Part shown: positions 8,682 to 18,688 of the stretch, in pieces
Layout: every line of letters begins with the position of its first letter
Position numbering within the stretch: the stretch's first letter is position 1
Assembly: GCA_938036875.1 (NCBI GenBank)
Contig: CALHVX010000025.1
Location: 1 to 64,000 of the forward strand
DNA: 64,000 bases
Reading direction: 5' to 3'
Source of the DNA: an uncultured Pseudomonadales bacterium
Lineage (GTDB): Bacteria; Pseudomonadota; Gammaproteobacteria; Pseudomonadales; Azotimanducaceae
The notes under the pieces: generated by a model
What the model was told of the DNA's origin: nothing
Database searches by the model: none
The model's input: only the letters and a program-made list of their open reading frames with translations
Translations under genes and position numbers: made by a program

Positions 8682-9659
8682 CTAGCCTGGTAGCAGGTGA
8701 GCTACCGCATCACGCTCTTCAATCAGCTCCTGCTCGGTTGCCTTCATCTTGGCACGGCTGAAGTCGTTGATATCACGCCCTTGCACAATCTCCCACTTGC
8801 CGTTGCCAGCGCGGACCGGGAAAGAGTAAATCAGGCCTTCAGCGATACCGTAGCTGCCATCAGAGTAAACACCCATGCTGACCACTTCATCGCCACCTAG
8901 CGCCCAATCGCGCATATGGTCGATGGCCGCATTCGCAGCAGAGGCGGCACTTGAGGCACCACGTGCTTCAATAATGGCCGCACCACGCTGCTGCACTGCC
9001 GGGATGAAATCCTTTTCGTACCAAGACTGATCGACAAGATCCAAGGCGGGCTTACCAGCAACGCTAGCCTCATGAAGGTCGGGATACTGAGTAGCAGAGT
9101 GGTTACCCCAAATGCAGAGGCCTGATACGTCGGTGACGTGCTTACCAGTTTTGGCCGCCAGCTGAGCTTCAGCGCGGTTATGATCCAAGCGGGTCATCGC
9201 GGTGAATTGGCGAGGATCAATGTCGGGTGCGTTGCGTTGCGCAATCAAAGAGTTGGTGTTTGCTGGGTTACCCACAACCAACACCTTCACATCACGGCTG
9301 GCACTGTCGTTGATCGCTTTGCCTTGAACGGAGAAAATGGCTGCATTGGCTTCGAGCAGATCTTTCCGCTCCATGCCCTTGCTGCGTGGGCGAGAACCCA
9401 CCAGCAACGCATAATCGGTGTCTTTAAAGCCTTCGTTAGCATCAGAGGTGGCAACAAAACCTTGTACCAGCGGAAACGCACAATCTTCAATTTCCATAAT
9501 GACCCCCTGCAGGGCACCCAACGCTGGCGGGATTTCGAGGAGTTGCAGAATAACGGGCTGGTCTTTACCCAACATTTCGCCCGAGGCGATGCGAAACAGC
9601 AATGCGTAGCCGATTTGGCCGGCAGCGCCGGTAACGGTGACTCGAACCGGATCTTTCAT
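8682..9659 (-). CDS. mdh: Malate dehydrogenase
   Basis: NAD-dependent oxidation of malate to oxaloacetate in the TCA cycle. The Rossmann start [19 protein letters not shown], the substrate-binding [15 protein letters not shown] loop, and the catalytic Asp/His region ([25 protein letters not shown]) are all present. This is the 325-aa form typical of many proteobacteria, unlike the 312-aa E. coli type. The ATG at 9659 (MKDPVRV) is preferred to an upstream TTG at 9665; AGAGAG lies upstream. Divergent from the P-loop kinase gene. Confidence 0.95.
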   Translation of the reverse strand: MKDPVRVTVTGAAGQIGYALLFRIASGEMLGKDQPVILQLLEIPPALGALQGVIMEIEDCAFPLVQGFVATSDANEGFKDTDYALLVGSRPRSKGMERKDLLEANAAIFSVQGKAINDSASRDVKVLVVGNPANTNSLIAQRNAPDIDPRQFTAMTRLDHNRAEAQLAAKTGKHVTDVSGLCIWGNHSATQYPDLHEASVAGKPALDLVDQSWYEKDFIPAVQQRGAAIIEARGASSAASAANAAIDHMRDWALGGDEVVSMGVYSDGSYGIAEGLIYSFPVRAGNGKWEIVQGRDINDFSRAKMKATEQELIEERDAVAHLLPG

Positions 9660-9840
9660 GAGCAACTCTCTTCAAGTAATTGAGCCGCGTATTGTAGGAA
9701 ATGTAGAGCCTAAGCGCACCTAACCTGTTCTCGTATGCTGCCGCTATTTGCTCTAAGGCGTTATGCTAGTGAAAAACCAGCCTATGACACATTTTTGACA
9801 CCCATAAGCAGCATCCAGCATCCATCAGGGCGGCCAACCT

Positions 9841-10347
9841 ATGGCAACACTATTGTTAATTGAGGGGCCAGTTGGCGCCGGCAAATCCACCTACGCAGCC
9901 AAGCTGTGCTTCGAACGCCATGCAGTGCACCTGAATCTGGACGAGTGGATGGTGACCCTATTCTCCCAAGATCGGCCTGAGCAAGACTTCATGACTTGGT
10001 ACAACGAACGCAAGGAGCGCTGTATCGAGCAAATTTGGTTGGTGGCCATGAGCTTGCTGGATGCCGAGGTCGATGCGGTGCTGGAGCTTGGGCTGGTGCA
10101 ACCGGCCGCGCGAGAAGCCTTTTACCAGCGGGTTGCGGCCATTGATTGCGAGTTGCAGGTCATTGTCTTAGAGGCAGACAAAGCCACCCGTCATCAACGG
10201 GTGCAGGTGCGCAACGAGGACAACAGCCCAGACAGCACAAGACGCATGGTGGTTTCCGATGAGATATTTGAGCTCGCCAACGGCGCCTGGATACCACCAG
10301 ATGAGCGCGAGCGGGACCAGCAGAACATCGAGTTTGTGCAGTCCTAG
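9841..10347 (+). CDS. P-loop NTPase / zeta-toxin-like small kinase
   Basis: Single-domain nucleoside-triphosphate-binding protein. Walker A GPVGAGKST starts at residue 9, an LNLDEWMV segment follows at about 37, and there is a late arginine-rich lid (KATRHQRVQVRNEDN). The layout matches small AAA_33/zeta-like kinases that phosphorylate small metabolites, sugars or nucleotides; the substrate is unknown. No antitoxin-like partner is adjacent, so a toxin role is unsupported. Its stop codon overlaps the end of the convergent Nudix gene by 4 nt. Confidence 0.75.
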   Translation: MATLLLIEGPVGAGKSTYAAKLCFERHAVHLNLDEWMVTLFSQDRPEQDFMTWYNERKERCIEQIWLVAMSLLDAEVDAVLELGLVQPAAREAFYQRVAAIDCELQVIVLEADKATRHQRVQVRNEDNSPDSTRRMVVSDEIFELANGAWIPPDERERDQQNIEFVQS

Positions 10348-10805
10348 CGCTCGTATTTTAGCTCTTGATACCAACCCTGCCCTGCTGCTGCCTGTAAAAC
10401 CTGGGCAAGCCAAGGGACCGCGGGCTGAGGCAGCGCAGACGCTGGTACCCAGCACAACAAATCGGCGGATTCAGGCTCAGCTAAGTGTGCACCGCCCTGC
10501 CACTGGCTTGAGGTAAACACAAAGTTGTAGCCCACATGGTGTCCAGACTGATATGGCAGCACCACCAACGGCTGGGGATCATGAACTTGCACACCAATCT
10601 CTTCGTGCAGCTCTCGTGTCACCGCCGCGATCGGTAACTCACCCGGCTCCGCATGGCCACCTGGCAAACTAAAGTAACCGTCCATAAATCCGGTATTTGC
10701 CCGCCGCAGCAGCAGCATCTCAACCGCATCCGCCTCAGGCTGGGAGCGTTGCAGCAGCAGATGCACAACCACGGGGAAACTTGCTCGGTTTTCTGCGATG
10801 CTCAT
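10344..10805 (-). CDS. Nudix hydrolase
   Basis: Hydrolase of nucleoside diphosphates linked to another moiety. The Nudix box is complete and correctly spaced (GHAEPGE, seven residues, RELHEEIGV). 153 aa, a single domain. Subfamily and substrate (oxidised nucleotide, sugar nucleotide, dinucleoside polyphosphate) cannot be told. It has its own upstream region and is convergent with the kinase gene. Confidence 0.9.
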   Translation of the reverse strand: MSIAENRASFPVVVHLLLQRSQPEADAVEMLLLRRANTGFMDGYFSLPGGHAEPGELPIAAVTRELHEEIGVQVHDPQPLVVLPYQSGHHVGYNFVFTSSQWQGGAHLAEPESADLLCWVPASALPQPAVPWLAQVLQAAAGQGWYQELKYER

Positions 10806-10863
10806 GACTCCTAAAGTTTTGCCCCCAAAGGCATACTAAAAAACCCAGTAGCAGGACCTAATG

Positions 10864-10902
10864 CAGGAGACTATTACAGGGGACTAATACAGGGGACTAT
10901 CA
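10864..10902. repeat. Three 13-bp tandem repeats upstream of the GNAT gene
   Basis: Three head-to-tail units of the form CAGGRGACTAWTA-like, at 10864-10876, 10877-10889 and 10890-10902. A degenerate fourth (CAGGACCTAATG) lies just before them at about 10852. They lie in the divergent Nudix/GNAT promoter gap, 50-90 bp before the GNAT start codon. They could be an iterated binding site or simple slippage. Confidence 0.7.
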
Positions 10903-10951
10903 CCAAATTCTAACTGGCAAGCACCACCTTCAACGATGGGCAAAGAACGTC

Positions 10952-11800
10952 ATGACCGAACCAACGTCGGATGCCGCTACAACCAGCAGGCTAGAGTCTA
11001 ACGCCAAAACCAACAGCGCAGCGCAATTGGCTAGAAGAGTAGAAGAAGCATCGCTGAACGCATGGCCTGCACTACAGCAACAGTTTTACGACGGCTGGGT
11101 GCTGCGCTTCGCCAAAGGCTTTACCAAACGCGCCAATTCCATCTCACCGCTGTACCCCACGCTCCCCGGAAACCCCATGCCCATCGAAGAACGCGTGCGC
11201 TACTGCGAAAATCTCTATGCACGTGAGCAGTTGCAAACCATTTTCCGGCTAACCAGCATCTCGCCCTACCCTGAGCTAGACAATTTCCTCACCAAGCGGG
11301 GATACACCTTGTCGGATCCAGCGGTTGTTCAACTCAGAGATTTCAGCTCGACACCACCAGCGCCCGAGCGCTTTACGCGAAACCCAAACCCGACTCGCTT
11401 TGAGACCGTGGGCATTGAAGCTTGGCTGGATATCTACACCAAGCTTGCGCAGGTCCCCAGTAGCGCGAAAGTACTGCATGGAGCCATTCTAAGGGGCATA
11501 CAGGCGCTTTGTGGGTTTGGCGTACTCTTTGCTGGAAGCGGCCCTAGAGAGCGACCTGTGGCCTGTGGCTTGGCGGTATCCGAAGCCAATTTTGTCGGTT
11601 TGTTTGACATAATAACGGACCCAAATGAGCGCCAGCAGGGCTACGGCCGACTCTTGGTTGAGCAACTGCTCCGCTGGGGAGCAACGGCGGGCGCATCCAA
11701 AGCCTACCTCCAGATGATCGAAGCCAATAAGCCAGGGGCGGCGCTGTACAAGAGCCTAGATTTCCAGCCAATTTACCGTTGTTGGTTCCGAGCCGCCTAA
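10952..11800 (+). CDS. GNAT family N-acetyltransferase
   Basis: Acetyl-CoA-dependent acetyltransferase. The C-terminal half has the acetyl-CoA loop (ERQQGYGRLL), the preceding beta strand GLFDIITDP, and the late NKPGAALYKSLDF motif. The N-terminal half (about 25-110; YDGWVLRFAKGFTKRANSI) is the extra domain found in a subgroup of long GNATs, which suggests two tandem GNAT folds with only the second active. Substrate unknown. It is followed by a likely terminator at 11925. Confidence 0.85.
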   Translation: MTEPTSDAATTSRLESNAKTNSAAQLARRVEEASLNAWPALQQQFYDGWVLRFAKGFTKRANSISPLYPTLPGNPMPIEERVRYCENLYAREQLQTIFRLTSISPYPELDNFLTKRGYTLSDPAVVQLRDFSSTPPAPERFTRNPNPTRFETVGIEAWLDIYTKLAQVPSSAKVLHGAILRGIQALCGFGVLFAGSGPRERPVACGLAVSEANFVGLFDIITDPNERQQGYGRLLVEQLLRWGATAGASKAYLQMIEANKPGAALYKSLDFQPIYRCWFRAA

Positions 11801-12120
11801 TCTGGCCCAAACCGGGTCGAGGTCAGGTAAATCGCTATCTAAGCAGCTGGGAAATACCACCCAAAAGGGCCACAAACTTGATTCAAGCGGGCTTTTTTGA
11901 GATGTTGCGTCCCCGCTCGTGAATAGGCCCAGCAACTGGCCTTTTTATCGCTTGTGGCAAAATAATAATAATTATAATAAATCAATAACTTAGCGAGCTC
12001 GCAAGGGTCGGTGCAACCGATCGAGTCAGTACTCCCCCTAACGCCTAGGACAGACGTTGGGGCATACGCTTGCGCGGCATTAATACCCAGCAGGGTTTAG
12101 TCCAACGGAACAACATTTGC
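11801..12120. other. Intergenic region and gltB leader
   Basis: 320 bp between the GNAT gene and gltB. It holds the GNAT terminator (11925-11946), then an AT-only-like stretch (about 11956-11988; repeated AATAAT) that would suit a promoter UP element. Two potential hairpins follow in the leader: GGTCGGT/ACCGATC at 12006-12022 with a 3-nt loop, and CCCCTAACG/CGTTGGGG near 12034-12063 with one bulge. No known riboswitch pattern is recognised. Confidence 0.5.
11925..11946 (+). terminator. Rho-independent terminator after GNAT gene
   Basis: AGGCC (11925-11929) pairs with GGCCT (11938-11942) around an 8-nt loop, followed by a run of T to 11946. A modest 5-bp stem. It lies 125 bp past the GNAT stop codon. 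Confidence 0.6.
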
Positions 12121-15100
12121 ATGAACGAACACAACGACCAACAAGTGCCCCAATCCCTCAGCCTCGGCGGGACCCAACCACAGGTTAACTCCAGCGTTCA
12201 ACCGTCGTCACAAGCGCCGTTGAAGCGGATCGGCCTACCAGCACGCCAAGGTTTGTACGACCCTCGGGAAGAGCACGATAGCTGTGGCGTTGGTTTCGTT
12301 TGCGACATCAAAGGCCGCGCCAGCCGCAGCATTTTGGATGAAGCAGAGCAAATGAACTGCTGCATGATCCATCGGGGTGGCGTTGGCTACGAAAAAAATA
12401 CGGGCGATGGCGCCGGCATCTTGACCGGGCTGCCCGATGCGCTGTTACGCCGCGAAGCCAAACGGCTATGGCAAGAAGACCTGCCGGCTACTGGTGCTTA
12501 CGGCGTGGGCAACGTGTTCCTACCCCAAGACCAAGCTTCTCGGGAGCTGTGCAAACAAAAAGTAGAAGAAGGTATCAAGGCCAGTGGACAACGCTTGATC
12601 GGCTGGCGCGCCTTACCCATCGACCCAGACGGCGCTGATATCGGCAAAGCCGCACGCGAAGCCATGCCCGTCATGGAGCAGCTGTTTATCGCGGCAACCG
12701 ATGGCCTAACCGGTGATGACTTCGAACGTAAGCTGTACCTAATACGAAAGTACGCCACTAACCAACTACGCAGCAACGAAGCGGTAGAGCAACGCAACCT
12801 ATTCTACGTTTGCACCTTGTCCAGCAAAGTCATCGTCTACAAGGGTATGTTGACGCCAGAGCAGGTCTTCCCTTTCTACCCTGACTTGCGCGATGCCGAG
12901 TACAGTAGCCACCTCGCCATGGTGCATTCACGATTCAGCACCAACACTTTCCCCTCGTGGGATCGTGCACAACCAAACCGCTTCATGAGCCACAACGGTG
13001 AGATCAACACGCTGCTGGGCAACGTCAACAACATGAACGCCCGCGAAGGTGCGGCCTCCAGCAAGCTGTTTGGAGACGATCTCAAAAAGCTGTTCCCTAT
13101 TGTGAACATCGAGACCTCCGACTCCGGTAGCTTTGATAATGTGCTTGAGTTCCTACTCATGAACGGCCGCAAGCTGCACGAAGCGGTAATGATGATGATT
13201 CCGGAAGCCTGGCAACAACACAAAACCATGTCGGCAGAAAAGCGCGCCTTCTATGAGTACAACTCGTGCTTGATGGAACCTTGGGATGGTCCAGCTTCTA
13301 TTGCCTTCACCGACGGTAACTACATCGGCGCCGTGCTCGACCGCAACGGCTTACGCCCTAGCCGCTACTACATTACCAACGATGACAAATGCATCATGGC
13401 CTCAGAAGTAGGCGTGGTGAAACTAGATCCAGCAACCATCGTTGAGAAAGGTCGCCTAAAGCCCGGGCGCATGTTCTTAATAGACTTTGAAGCCGGGCGT
13501 ATGATCCCAGATGCTGAGCTGAAGTCTGAGTTCGCCAACGCAAACCCGTACGCGGATTGGCTGGCTGCGCAACGCTTAGCTTTATCTGAAGTACCTATTG
13601 TGATCGGCCAAGGCCTAGAGCAAGAGACCTTGATCCCGCGCATGCAAGCCTTTGGTTACACCCAAGAAACCTTGCAGTTTATGTTGCTGCCATTGGTTAG
13701 CGAGCTACGAGACCCGCTGGGCAGCATGGGCAACGACTCAGCGCTTGCCGTCATGAGTGAAAAGCCGCGCATGATCTACGACTATTTTAAGCAACGCTTT
13801 GCGCAGGTGACCAACCCGGCGATCGACTCCATCCGCGAAGAAGTCATTATGGCGCTGGAATGCTATATCGGCCCAGAGTCTAACCTGCTGGAAACAACGC
13901 CAGAACATGCACATCGGCTGCATCTGCCCCACCCAATTTTGTCGAATGACGAGTTGGCCGGCCTAAAGAATATGAACTACCGCGGCTGGCGTAGCCAAAC
14001 TATCGACATCACCCATGCTGCCGATAGCGGCGAGCAAGGTTTACGCGACGGGCTTGCACGCATTTGCCAAGAAGCGGACCAAGCCATCAAGGACGGCTAC
14101 AGCTTGGTGATCCTGTCGGATCGCAACATGGACGCTAAGCGGATTGCGATCAGCTCCTTGCTCGCCGTAGGGGCGGTACACCACCACCTAATTGCCGGTC
14201 ATACCCGCACCCGCATTGGCATAGTGCTAGAAAGTGGTGAAGCACGCGAAGTGCACCATCACTGCCTACTTACCGGCTTTGGTGTTGACGCCATCAACCC
14301 ATACCTAGCCTTTGAAGCGCTGTGGGACGCACGTAGCAACGGCTACCTCGATGGTGCTGAGCATATTAAATCTGACGAAGACATCATCGCCGCTTACCGC
14401 AAGGCGGTCGCTAAAGGCATGATGAAGGTGATGGCCAAGATGGGCATCTCCACATTGCAATCGTACAAAGGGGCCCAGATCTTCGAAGCCATTGGTCTCG
14501 CGGAAGACGTCATTAGCCTAGCGTTCAAAGGCACCGCTAGTCGTGTTCAAGGCGCTAGCTTGAAAGTGCTGGCAGAAGAAATGCAACGCCGGCACGACAT
14601 CGCCTACCCCGCTCAGGAGCTGGTTAATGTCGTCGAGCTGGGCAACCCGGGTGATTTCCACTGGCGTCGCAATGGCGACACCCACATGTGGGATCCTGAG
14701 TCCGTGGGCAACTTGCAAGTGGCCGTGCGCACAAACTCCGAAGATACCTACTGGACTTTCTCCAAGCACACCAACGAAGAAAGCACTCGTAACGCTACTT
14801 TGCGCGGCTTGTTGGGTTTCAACAAAGACGTGAACGGCGGCCCCATCGATATTGATGAGGTGGAGCCTGCGGCAGAAATCGTAAAACGCTTTGCGACCGG
14901 TGCTATGAGCTTTGGCTCCATAAGTGCTGAAGCACACGAGTCATTGGCAATTGCGATGAACCGCCTAGGCGGCAAATCGAACACCGGTGAAGGCGGCGAA
15001 GACGCGAAACGCTTTATCCCCATGGCCAACGGTGACTCCAAGCGCTCCGCAATCAAGCAGGTAGCCAGCGGTCGCTTTGGTGTCACTATCAACTACCTAA

Positions 15101-16773
15101 GCAACGCGGATGAACTGCAAATCAAGATCATCCAAGGTGCTAAGCCCGGTGAAGGTGGCGAGCTACCAGGCACTAAGGTCGATGACTACATCGCAAGCCT
15201 TAGACACTCCACACCAGGCGTAGGCTTGATTAGCCCACCGCCACACCACGACATCTATTCTATTGAAGATATGTCGCAGCTGATTCACGACTTAAAGAAC
15301 GCCAACCCTAAAGCTCGAATCAGCGTCAAGCTGGGCGCCGAGATCGGTGTTGGCACAGTAGCAGCGGGTGTAACCAAAGCACGCGCTGACCACATCGTGG
15401 TAGCTGGAGACACCGGTGGTACTGGTGCATCACCCTTAACCTCCATTAAGCACGCTGGTGTGCCCTGGGAGCTCGGCATTGCTGAGACCCACCAAACGCT
15501 GGTCATGAACAACTTACGCTCACGCGTTGTACTGCAAACAGACGGCCAGCTTAAAACCGGTCGCGACGTTGCCATAGCCGCGTTGCTGGGTGCAGAAGAG
15601 TTTGGTTTTGCAACGGCACCCCTCATCGCGCTGGGTTGCATCATGATGCGCAAGTGTCATCTCAACACCTGCCCTGTTGGCATAGCGACCCAAGACCCAG
15701 AACTACGTAAGAAGTTCAAGGGCGAACCTGAGCACGTGGTGAACTACTTCTTCATGGTGGTGAAAGAGCTGCGCATGATCATGGCAGAGCTGGGCTTTAA
15801 AACCATCAACGAGATGGTAGGCCGAGTTGACGCACTGAACACCAGCGAGGCAATCACGCACTGGAAGTCTGACGGCGTAGACTTGAGCACCATCCTGACG
15901 CCAGCAGCACGACCTGACGGTTTCTTGGGTAGCTACAACGTTGACACCCAAGACCACGAGCTTGAGCGCGCGCTGGATAACCAGATGATGAAGCTAGCGG
16001 ATCCCGCGATTCAAAATGGCGAGCGTGTATATCAAGAGCTACCCATTGTGAATACCAACCGCGTGGTTGGCGCTATGCTCTCCAACAAGATCATCCGCGA
16101 GGTGGGTCCACAGATGCTCCCGGACGATCAAATTCACTTTAAGTTTGACGGCAGCGCCGGGCAAAGCTTCGGTTGCTGGCTTGCCAAAGGCGTGACCCTA
16201 GAAGTCGAAGGCGATGCCAACGACTTTGTTGGCAAAGGGCTGTCTGGCGGACGCGTCATTGTGTACCCACCCAAGGTCAGCACTTTTGTTGCTGAAGAAA
16301 ACATATTGGTGGGTAACGTTGTCCTCTACGGTGCCACCAGCGGTGAGGCGTACTTCCGCGGCATTGCTGCCGAACGTTTCTGCGTTCGCAACTCTGGGGC
16401 ACGCACAGTCGTTGAAGGCGTGGGTGACCACGGCTGTGAATACATGACCGGTGGTCGTGTTGTGATCTTGGGTGAGACTGGACGCAACTTTGCAGCTGGC
16501 ATGAGCGGTGGCATTGCGTACGTCTGGAACCCGAACAACAGCTTCAGCGTCAACTGCAACCCAGAGATGGTTAACCTGGAGACTATGCAGGCGGATGAAG
16601 ACATCAAAGAGTTACGTGAAATGATCGAAAGTCATGTGCGGTACACCGACTCAGCGGTAGGCAAACGGCTCCTAGAAAATTGGGAAGCCAGCCTGCAGCA
16701 GTTTGTGAAGGTAATGCCTACCGACTACAAGCGCGTGCTCGAAGCAAACAAGACCGCCGTAAGCGCGGGTTAG
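12121..16773 (+). CDS. gltB: Glutamate synthase (NADPH) large subunit
   Basis: Large subunit of GOGAT: glutamine plus 2-oxoglutarate plus NADPH gives two glutamates. It carries an N-terminal Ntn glutaminase domain (nucleophile Cys55 in HDSCGVGF, exposed after propeptide removal), a central domain, the FMN-binding synthase domain (AKPGEGGELPG; GDTGGTGASPLTSIKHAG) with the 3Fe-4S cysteines in CHLNTCPVGIATQDP, and the C-terminal GXGXG beta-helix (GLSGGRVIVYPP; GGRVVILGETGRNFAAGMSGG). The ATG at 12121 is chosen; an open frame from TTG 12070 adds 17 unlikely residues. gltD follows 46 bp later. It runs opposite to damX, unlike the usual gene order. Confidence 0.97.
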   Translation: MNEHNDQQVPQSLSLGGTQPQVNSSVQPSSQAPLKRIGLPARQGLYDPREEHDSCGVGFVCDIKGRASRSILDEAEQMNCCMIHRGGVGYEKNTGDGAGILTGLPDALLRREAKRLWQEDLPATGAYGVGNVFLPQDQASRELCKQKVEEGIKASGQRLIGWRALPIDPDGADIGKAAREAMPVMEQLFIAATDGLTGDDFERKLYLIRKYATNQLRSNEAVEQRNLFYVCTLSSKVIVYKGMLTPEQVFPFYPDLRDAEYSSHLAMVHSRFSTNTFPSWDRAQPNRFMSHNGEINTLLGNVNNMNAREGAASSKLFGDDLKKLFPIVNIETSDSGSFDNVLEFLLMNGRKLHEAVMMMIPEAWQQHKTMSAEKRAFYEYNSCLMEPWDGPASIAFTDGNYIGAVLDRNGLRPSRYYITNDDKCIMASEVGVVKLDPATIVEKGRLKPGRMFLIDFEAGRMIPDAELKSEFANANPYADWLAAQRLALSEVPIVIGQGLEQETLIPRMQAFGYTQETLQFMLLPLVSELRDPLGSMGNDSALAVMSEKPRMIYDYFKQRFAQVTNPAIDSIREEVIMALECYIGPESNLLETTPEHAHRLHLPHPILSNDELAGLKNMNYRGWRSQTIDITHAADSGEQGLRDGLARICQEADQAIKDGYSLVILSDRNMDAKRIAISSLLAVGAVHHHLIAGHTRTRIGIVLESGEAREVHHHCLLTGFGVDAINPYLAFEALWDARSNGYLDGAEHIKSDEDIIAAYRKAVAKGMMKVMAKMGISTLQSYKGAQIFEAIGLAEDVISLAFKGTASRVQGASLKVLAEEMQRRHDIAYPAQELVNVVELGNPGDFHWRRNGDTHMWDPESVGNLQVAVRTNSEDTYWTFSKHTNEESTRNATLRGLLGFNKDVNGGPIDIDEVEPAAEIVKRFATGAMSFGSISAEAHESLAIAMNRLGGKSNTGEGGEDAKRFIPMANGDSKRSAIKQVASGRFGVTINYLSNADELQIKIIQGAKPGEGGELPGTKVDDYIASLRHSTPGVGLISPPPHHDIYSIEDMSQLIHDLKNANPKARISVKLGAEIGVGTVAAGVTKARADHIVVAGDTGGTGASPLTSIKHAGVPWELGIAETHQTLVMNNLRSRVVLQTDGQLKTGRDVAIAALLGAEEFGFATAPLIALGCIMMRKCHLNTCPVGIATQDPELRKKFKGEPEHVVNYFFMVVKELRMIMAELGFKTINEMVGRVDALNTSEAITHWKSDGVDLSTILTPAARPDGFLGSYNVDTQDHELERALDNQMMKLADPAIQNGERVYQELPIVNTNRVVGAMLSNKIIREVGPQMLPDDQIHFKFDGSAGQSFGCWLAKGVTLEVEGDANDFVGKGLSGGRVIVYPPKVSTFVAEENILVGNVVLYGATSGEAYFRGIAAERFCVRNSGARTVVEGVGDHGCEYMTGGRVVILGETGRNFAAGMSGGIAYVWNPNNSFSVNCNPEMVNLETMQADEDIKELREMIESHVRYTDSAVGKRLLENWEASLQQFVKVMPTDYKRVLEANKTAVSAG

Positions 16774-16819
16774 AGACTACGGCCGCAACTATGGGGCCAC
16801 TTAGCAAGGTTTAGATAAG

Positions 16820-18283
16820 ATGGGAAAACCCACAGGGTTCATGGAGTTTCAACGCGAGACAGCGCCGTACCGCGACGCTGCCAAACGACAGCTAGACTTC
16901 AAAGAGATATACACCAACCACGATGAAGAGCGGCTTACCACCCAAGGCGCACGCTGCATGGATTGTGGCGTGCCGTTTTGCCAAAGTGACAACGGCTGCC
17001 CCATTCACAACCTCATCCCCGAGTGGAATGACCTAGTGTATCGCGGCCATTGGCGTGAGGCGCTAGATCGCCTGCACAAAACCAACAACTTCCCAGAGTT
17101 TACCGGGCGTGTCTGCCCGGCTCCTTGTGAAGGCTCCTGCGTTCTCGGCATCACGGATCCCGCGGTTACCATCAAAAACATCGAGATGGCCATCATTGAC
17201 CGTGGCTTTGCTGAAGGTTGGGTAGTGCCTCAGCCACCGGCGATACGCACGGGCAAAACCGTCGCCGTCATCGGTTCTGGGCCCGCCGGGCTTTCTGCTG
17301 CAGCTCAACTCAACAAAGCCGGCCATAGCGTTACCGTTTACGAGCGTGCTGACCGCATTGGCGGCCTGTTGATGTACGGCATCCCCAACATGAAGCTAGA
17401 TAAGGCTGTTGTGGTAGAACGACGCGTGCAGCTACTACGTGACGAAGGCATCACCTTCATCACCGGCACTGCGGTTGCAGACGGTAACGATGGCAGCCAA
17501 GACGTACGTCAATTGGCCAAAGACTTTGATGCGGTGCTGCTTTGCACGGGTGCTACCTCACCACGAGACCTACCCATTGATGGTCGTGAGCTTAATGGTG
17601 TGCACTTTGCCATGGAGTTCTTGACCGCCAACACACGCAGCTTCTTGGATAGCGAGCACTCAGACGGCAACTACATCTCGGCTAAAGACAAGCACGTGAT
17701 TGTCATCGGCGGCGGCGACACCGGCACGGACTGTATTGGCACCTCACTACGCCACGGCTGCAAAAGCCTGGTGAACTTTGAGCTGTTCCCACAGCCCCCT
17801 GCCGAGCGCGCTGACAACAACCCTTGGCCAACTTGGCCACGCATCCATCGCGTGGACTACGGCCACGAAGAAGCAGCTCAGAAGTATGGCAACGACCCTC
17901 GGGTCTACGGCATCTCTAGCGCCGAATTTGTGAGCGATGGCAACGGCAACCTCAAAGCGATACGTACGGTTGATGTTGAGATGAAGAACGGTCGCATCGA
18001 GAACATTCCTGGCAGCGAGCGTGAATGGCCTTGTGATCTAGCGTTCTTGGCCTTGGGCTTCTTAGGCCCAGAGCACGGCGCGTCTGACCCGCTACAGGTG
18101 GCGTACGACGAGCGTTCCAACTATCAAGCCGAGTACGGAGTTTACAAGACCAACGTGAGCAACGTTTACGCTGCTGGTGATTGCCGTCGTGGGCAGTCGT
18201 TGGTTGTTCGGGCGATTAACGAGGGGCGTGAAGCAGCTCGTGAGTTGGATCGGGAACTCATGGGGGTTACTCAGCTGCCTTAG
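16820..18283 (+). CDS. gltD: Glutamate synthase (NADPH) small subunit
   Basis: FAD- and NADPH-binding beta subunit that passes electrons to GltB through 4Fe-4S clusters. N-terminal cluster cysteines are seen in [16 protein letters not shown] and [12 protein letters not shown]. The FAD Rossmann motif is [12 protein letters not shown], and the NADPH motif is [11 protein letters not shown]. The C-terminal [14 protein letters not shown] segment completes the FAD site. 487 aa is normal. Probably co-transcribed with gltB. Repeat element A begins 28 bp past its stop codon. Confidence 0.97.
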   Translation: MGKPTGFMEFQRETAPYRDAAKRQLDFKEIYTNHDEERLTTQGARCMDCGVPFCQSDNGCPIHNLIPEWNDLVYRGHWREALDRLHKTNNFPEFTGRVCPAPCEGSCVLGITDPAVTIKNIEMAIIDRGFAEGWVVPQPPAIRTGKTVAVIGSGPAGLSAAAQLNKAGHSVTVYERADRIGGLLMYGIPNMKLDKAVVVERRVQLLRDEGITFITGTAVADGNDGSQDVRQLAKDFDAVLLCTGATSPRDLPIDGRELNGVHFAMEFLTANTRSFLDSEHSDGNYISAKDKHVIVIGGGDTGTDCIGTSLRHGCKSLVNFELFPQPPAERADNNPWPTWPRIHRVDYGHEEAAQKYGNDPRVYGISSAEFVSDGNGNLKAIRTVDVEMKNGRIENIPGSEREWPCDLAFLALGFLGPEHGASDPLQVAYDERSNYQAEYGVYKTNVSNVYAAGDCRRGQSLVVRAINEGREAARELDRELMGVTQLP

Positions 18284-18310
18284 TGGGTTTGCTTTGGTAG
18301 GCTTTGGGCA

Positions 18311-18415
18311 CGGGAGCGGGACAAAGTGTTTTGCTCCACAGGGCCATGGGGTTGAGGGAAGCATTGGAGGAGATTCCAATGCTTAAGTTGCGCAAAACAA
18401 TTTCTCCCGCTCCCG
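18311..18415 (-). repeat. Palindromic repeat element A (type 1 arms)
   Basis: 24-bp arms starting CGGGAGCGGGA and ending TCCCGCTCCCG close on a 61-nt core. In this strand the core reads GCTCCACAGGGCCATGGGG at one end and GCTTAAGTTGCGC at the other. Two arm mismatches. An extra internal 10-bp stem (AAGCATTGGA/TCCAATGCTT) exists only in this copy. Strand is given as the sense reading GCGCAACTTAAGC first. Confidence 0.85.
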
Positions 18416-18551
18416 CGCTCAAGGGTAACGATGAAATCCAACGAAGGTGCTTCACTTCTCGCTGGGCGCAAGCCCACCATCAATCTGAAATTCTAGGCTC
18501 ACCGCACACAGCAACCCCAGCTGTTATTCGCTTTGATCTAAGCTAGTAGCA

Positions 18552-18665
18552 TTTCTCGGTTCGGTGGGTTTTGGTTTTGCGCAACTTAAGCGTAGGAATC
18601 GCCCAAAATCTGCCTTCAACCCCATGGCCCTGTGGAGCAAAACCAAAACCCACCGGACCGAGAAA
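18552..18665 (+). repeat. Palindromic repeat element B (type 2 arms)
   Basis: 29-bp arms beginning TTTCTCGGTTCGGTGGG pair with the 3' arm with a single T-G exception. The core is the same as in element A but inverted, and the arm sequence is unrelated to A beyond the inner GGTTTTGC. It lies 23 bp beyond the stop codon of the convergent carotenoid oxygenase gene. Confidence 0.85.
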
Positions 18666-18688
18666 GCCAACCAACCTAAACCAAAAAA

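Larger units (their letters stand above)
18284..18688. other. Intergenic region with repeat elements A and B
   Basis: 405 bp between gltD and the carotenoid oxygenase gene. It holds element A (18311-18415) and element B (18552-18665) in opposite orientation. The 136-nt spacer contains a short TGGGC-GCAA-GCCCA hairpin with a GNRA loop at 18463-18476. The open frames here (for example 18304-18546) arise from the repeats and are not believed to be genes. Confidence 0.8.

Noticed and set aside
9841-10347. Zeta-type toxin of a toxin-antitoxin pair
   Set aside because: The P-loop kinase has no adjacent small antitoxin gene; the neighbour is a convergent Nudix hydrolase.
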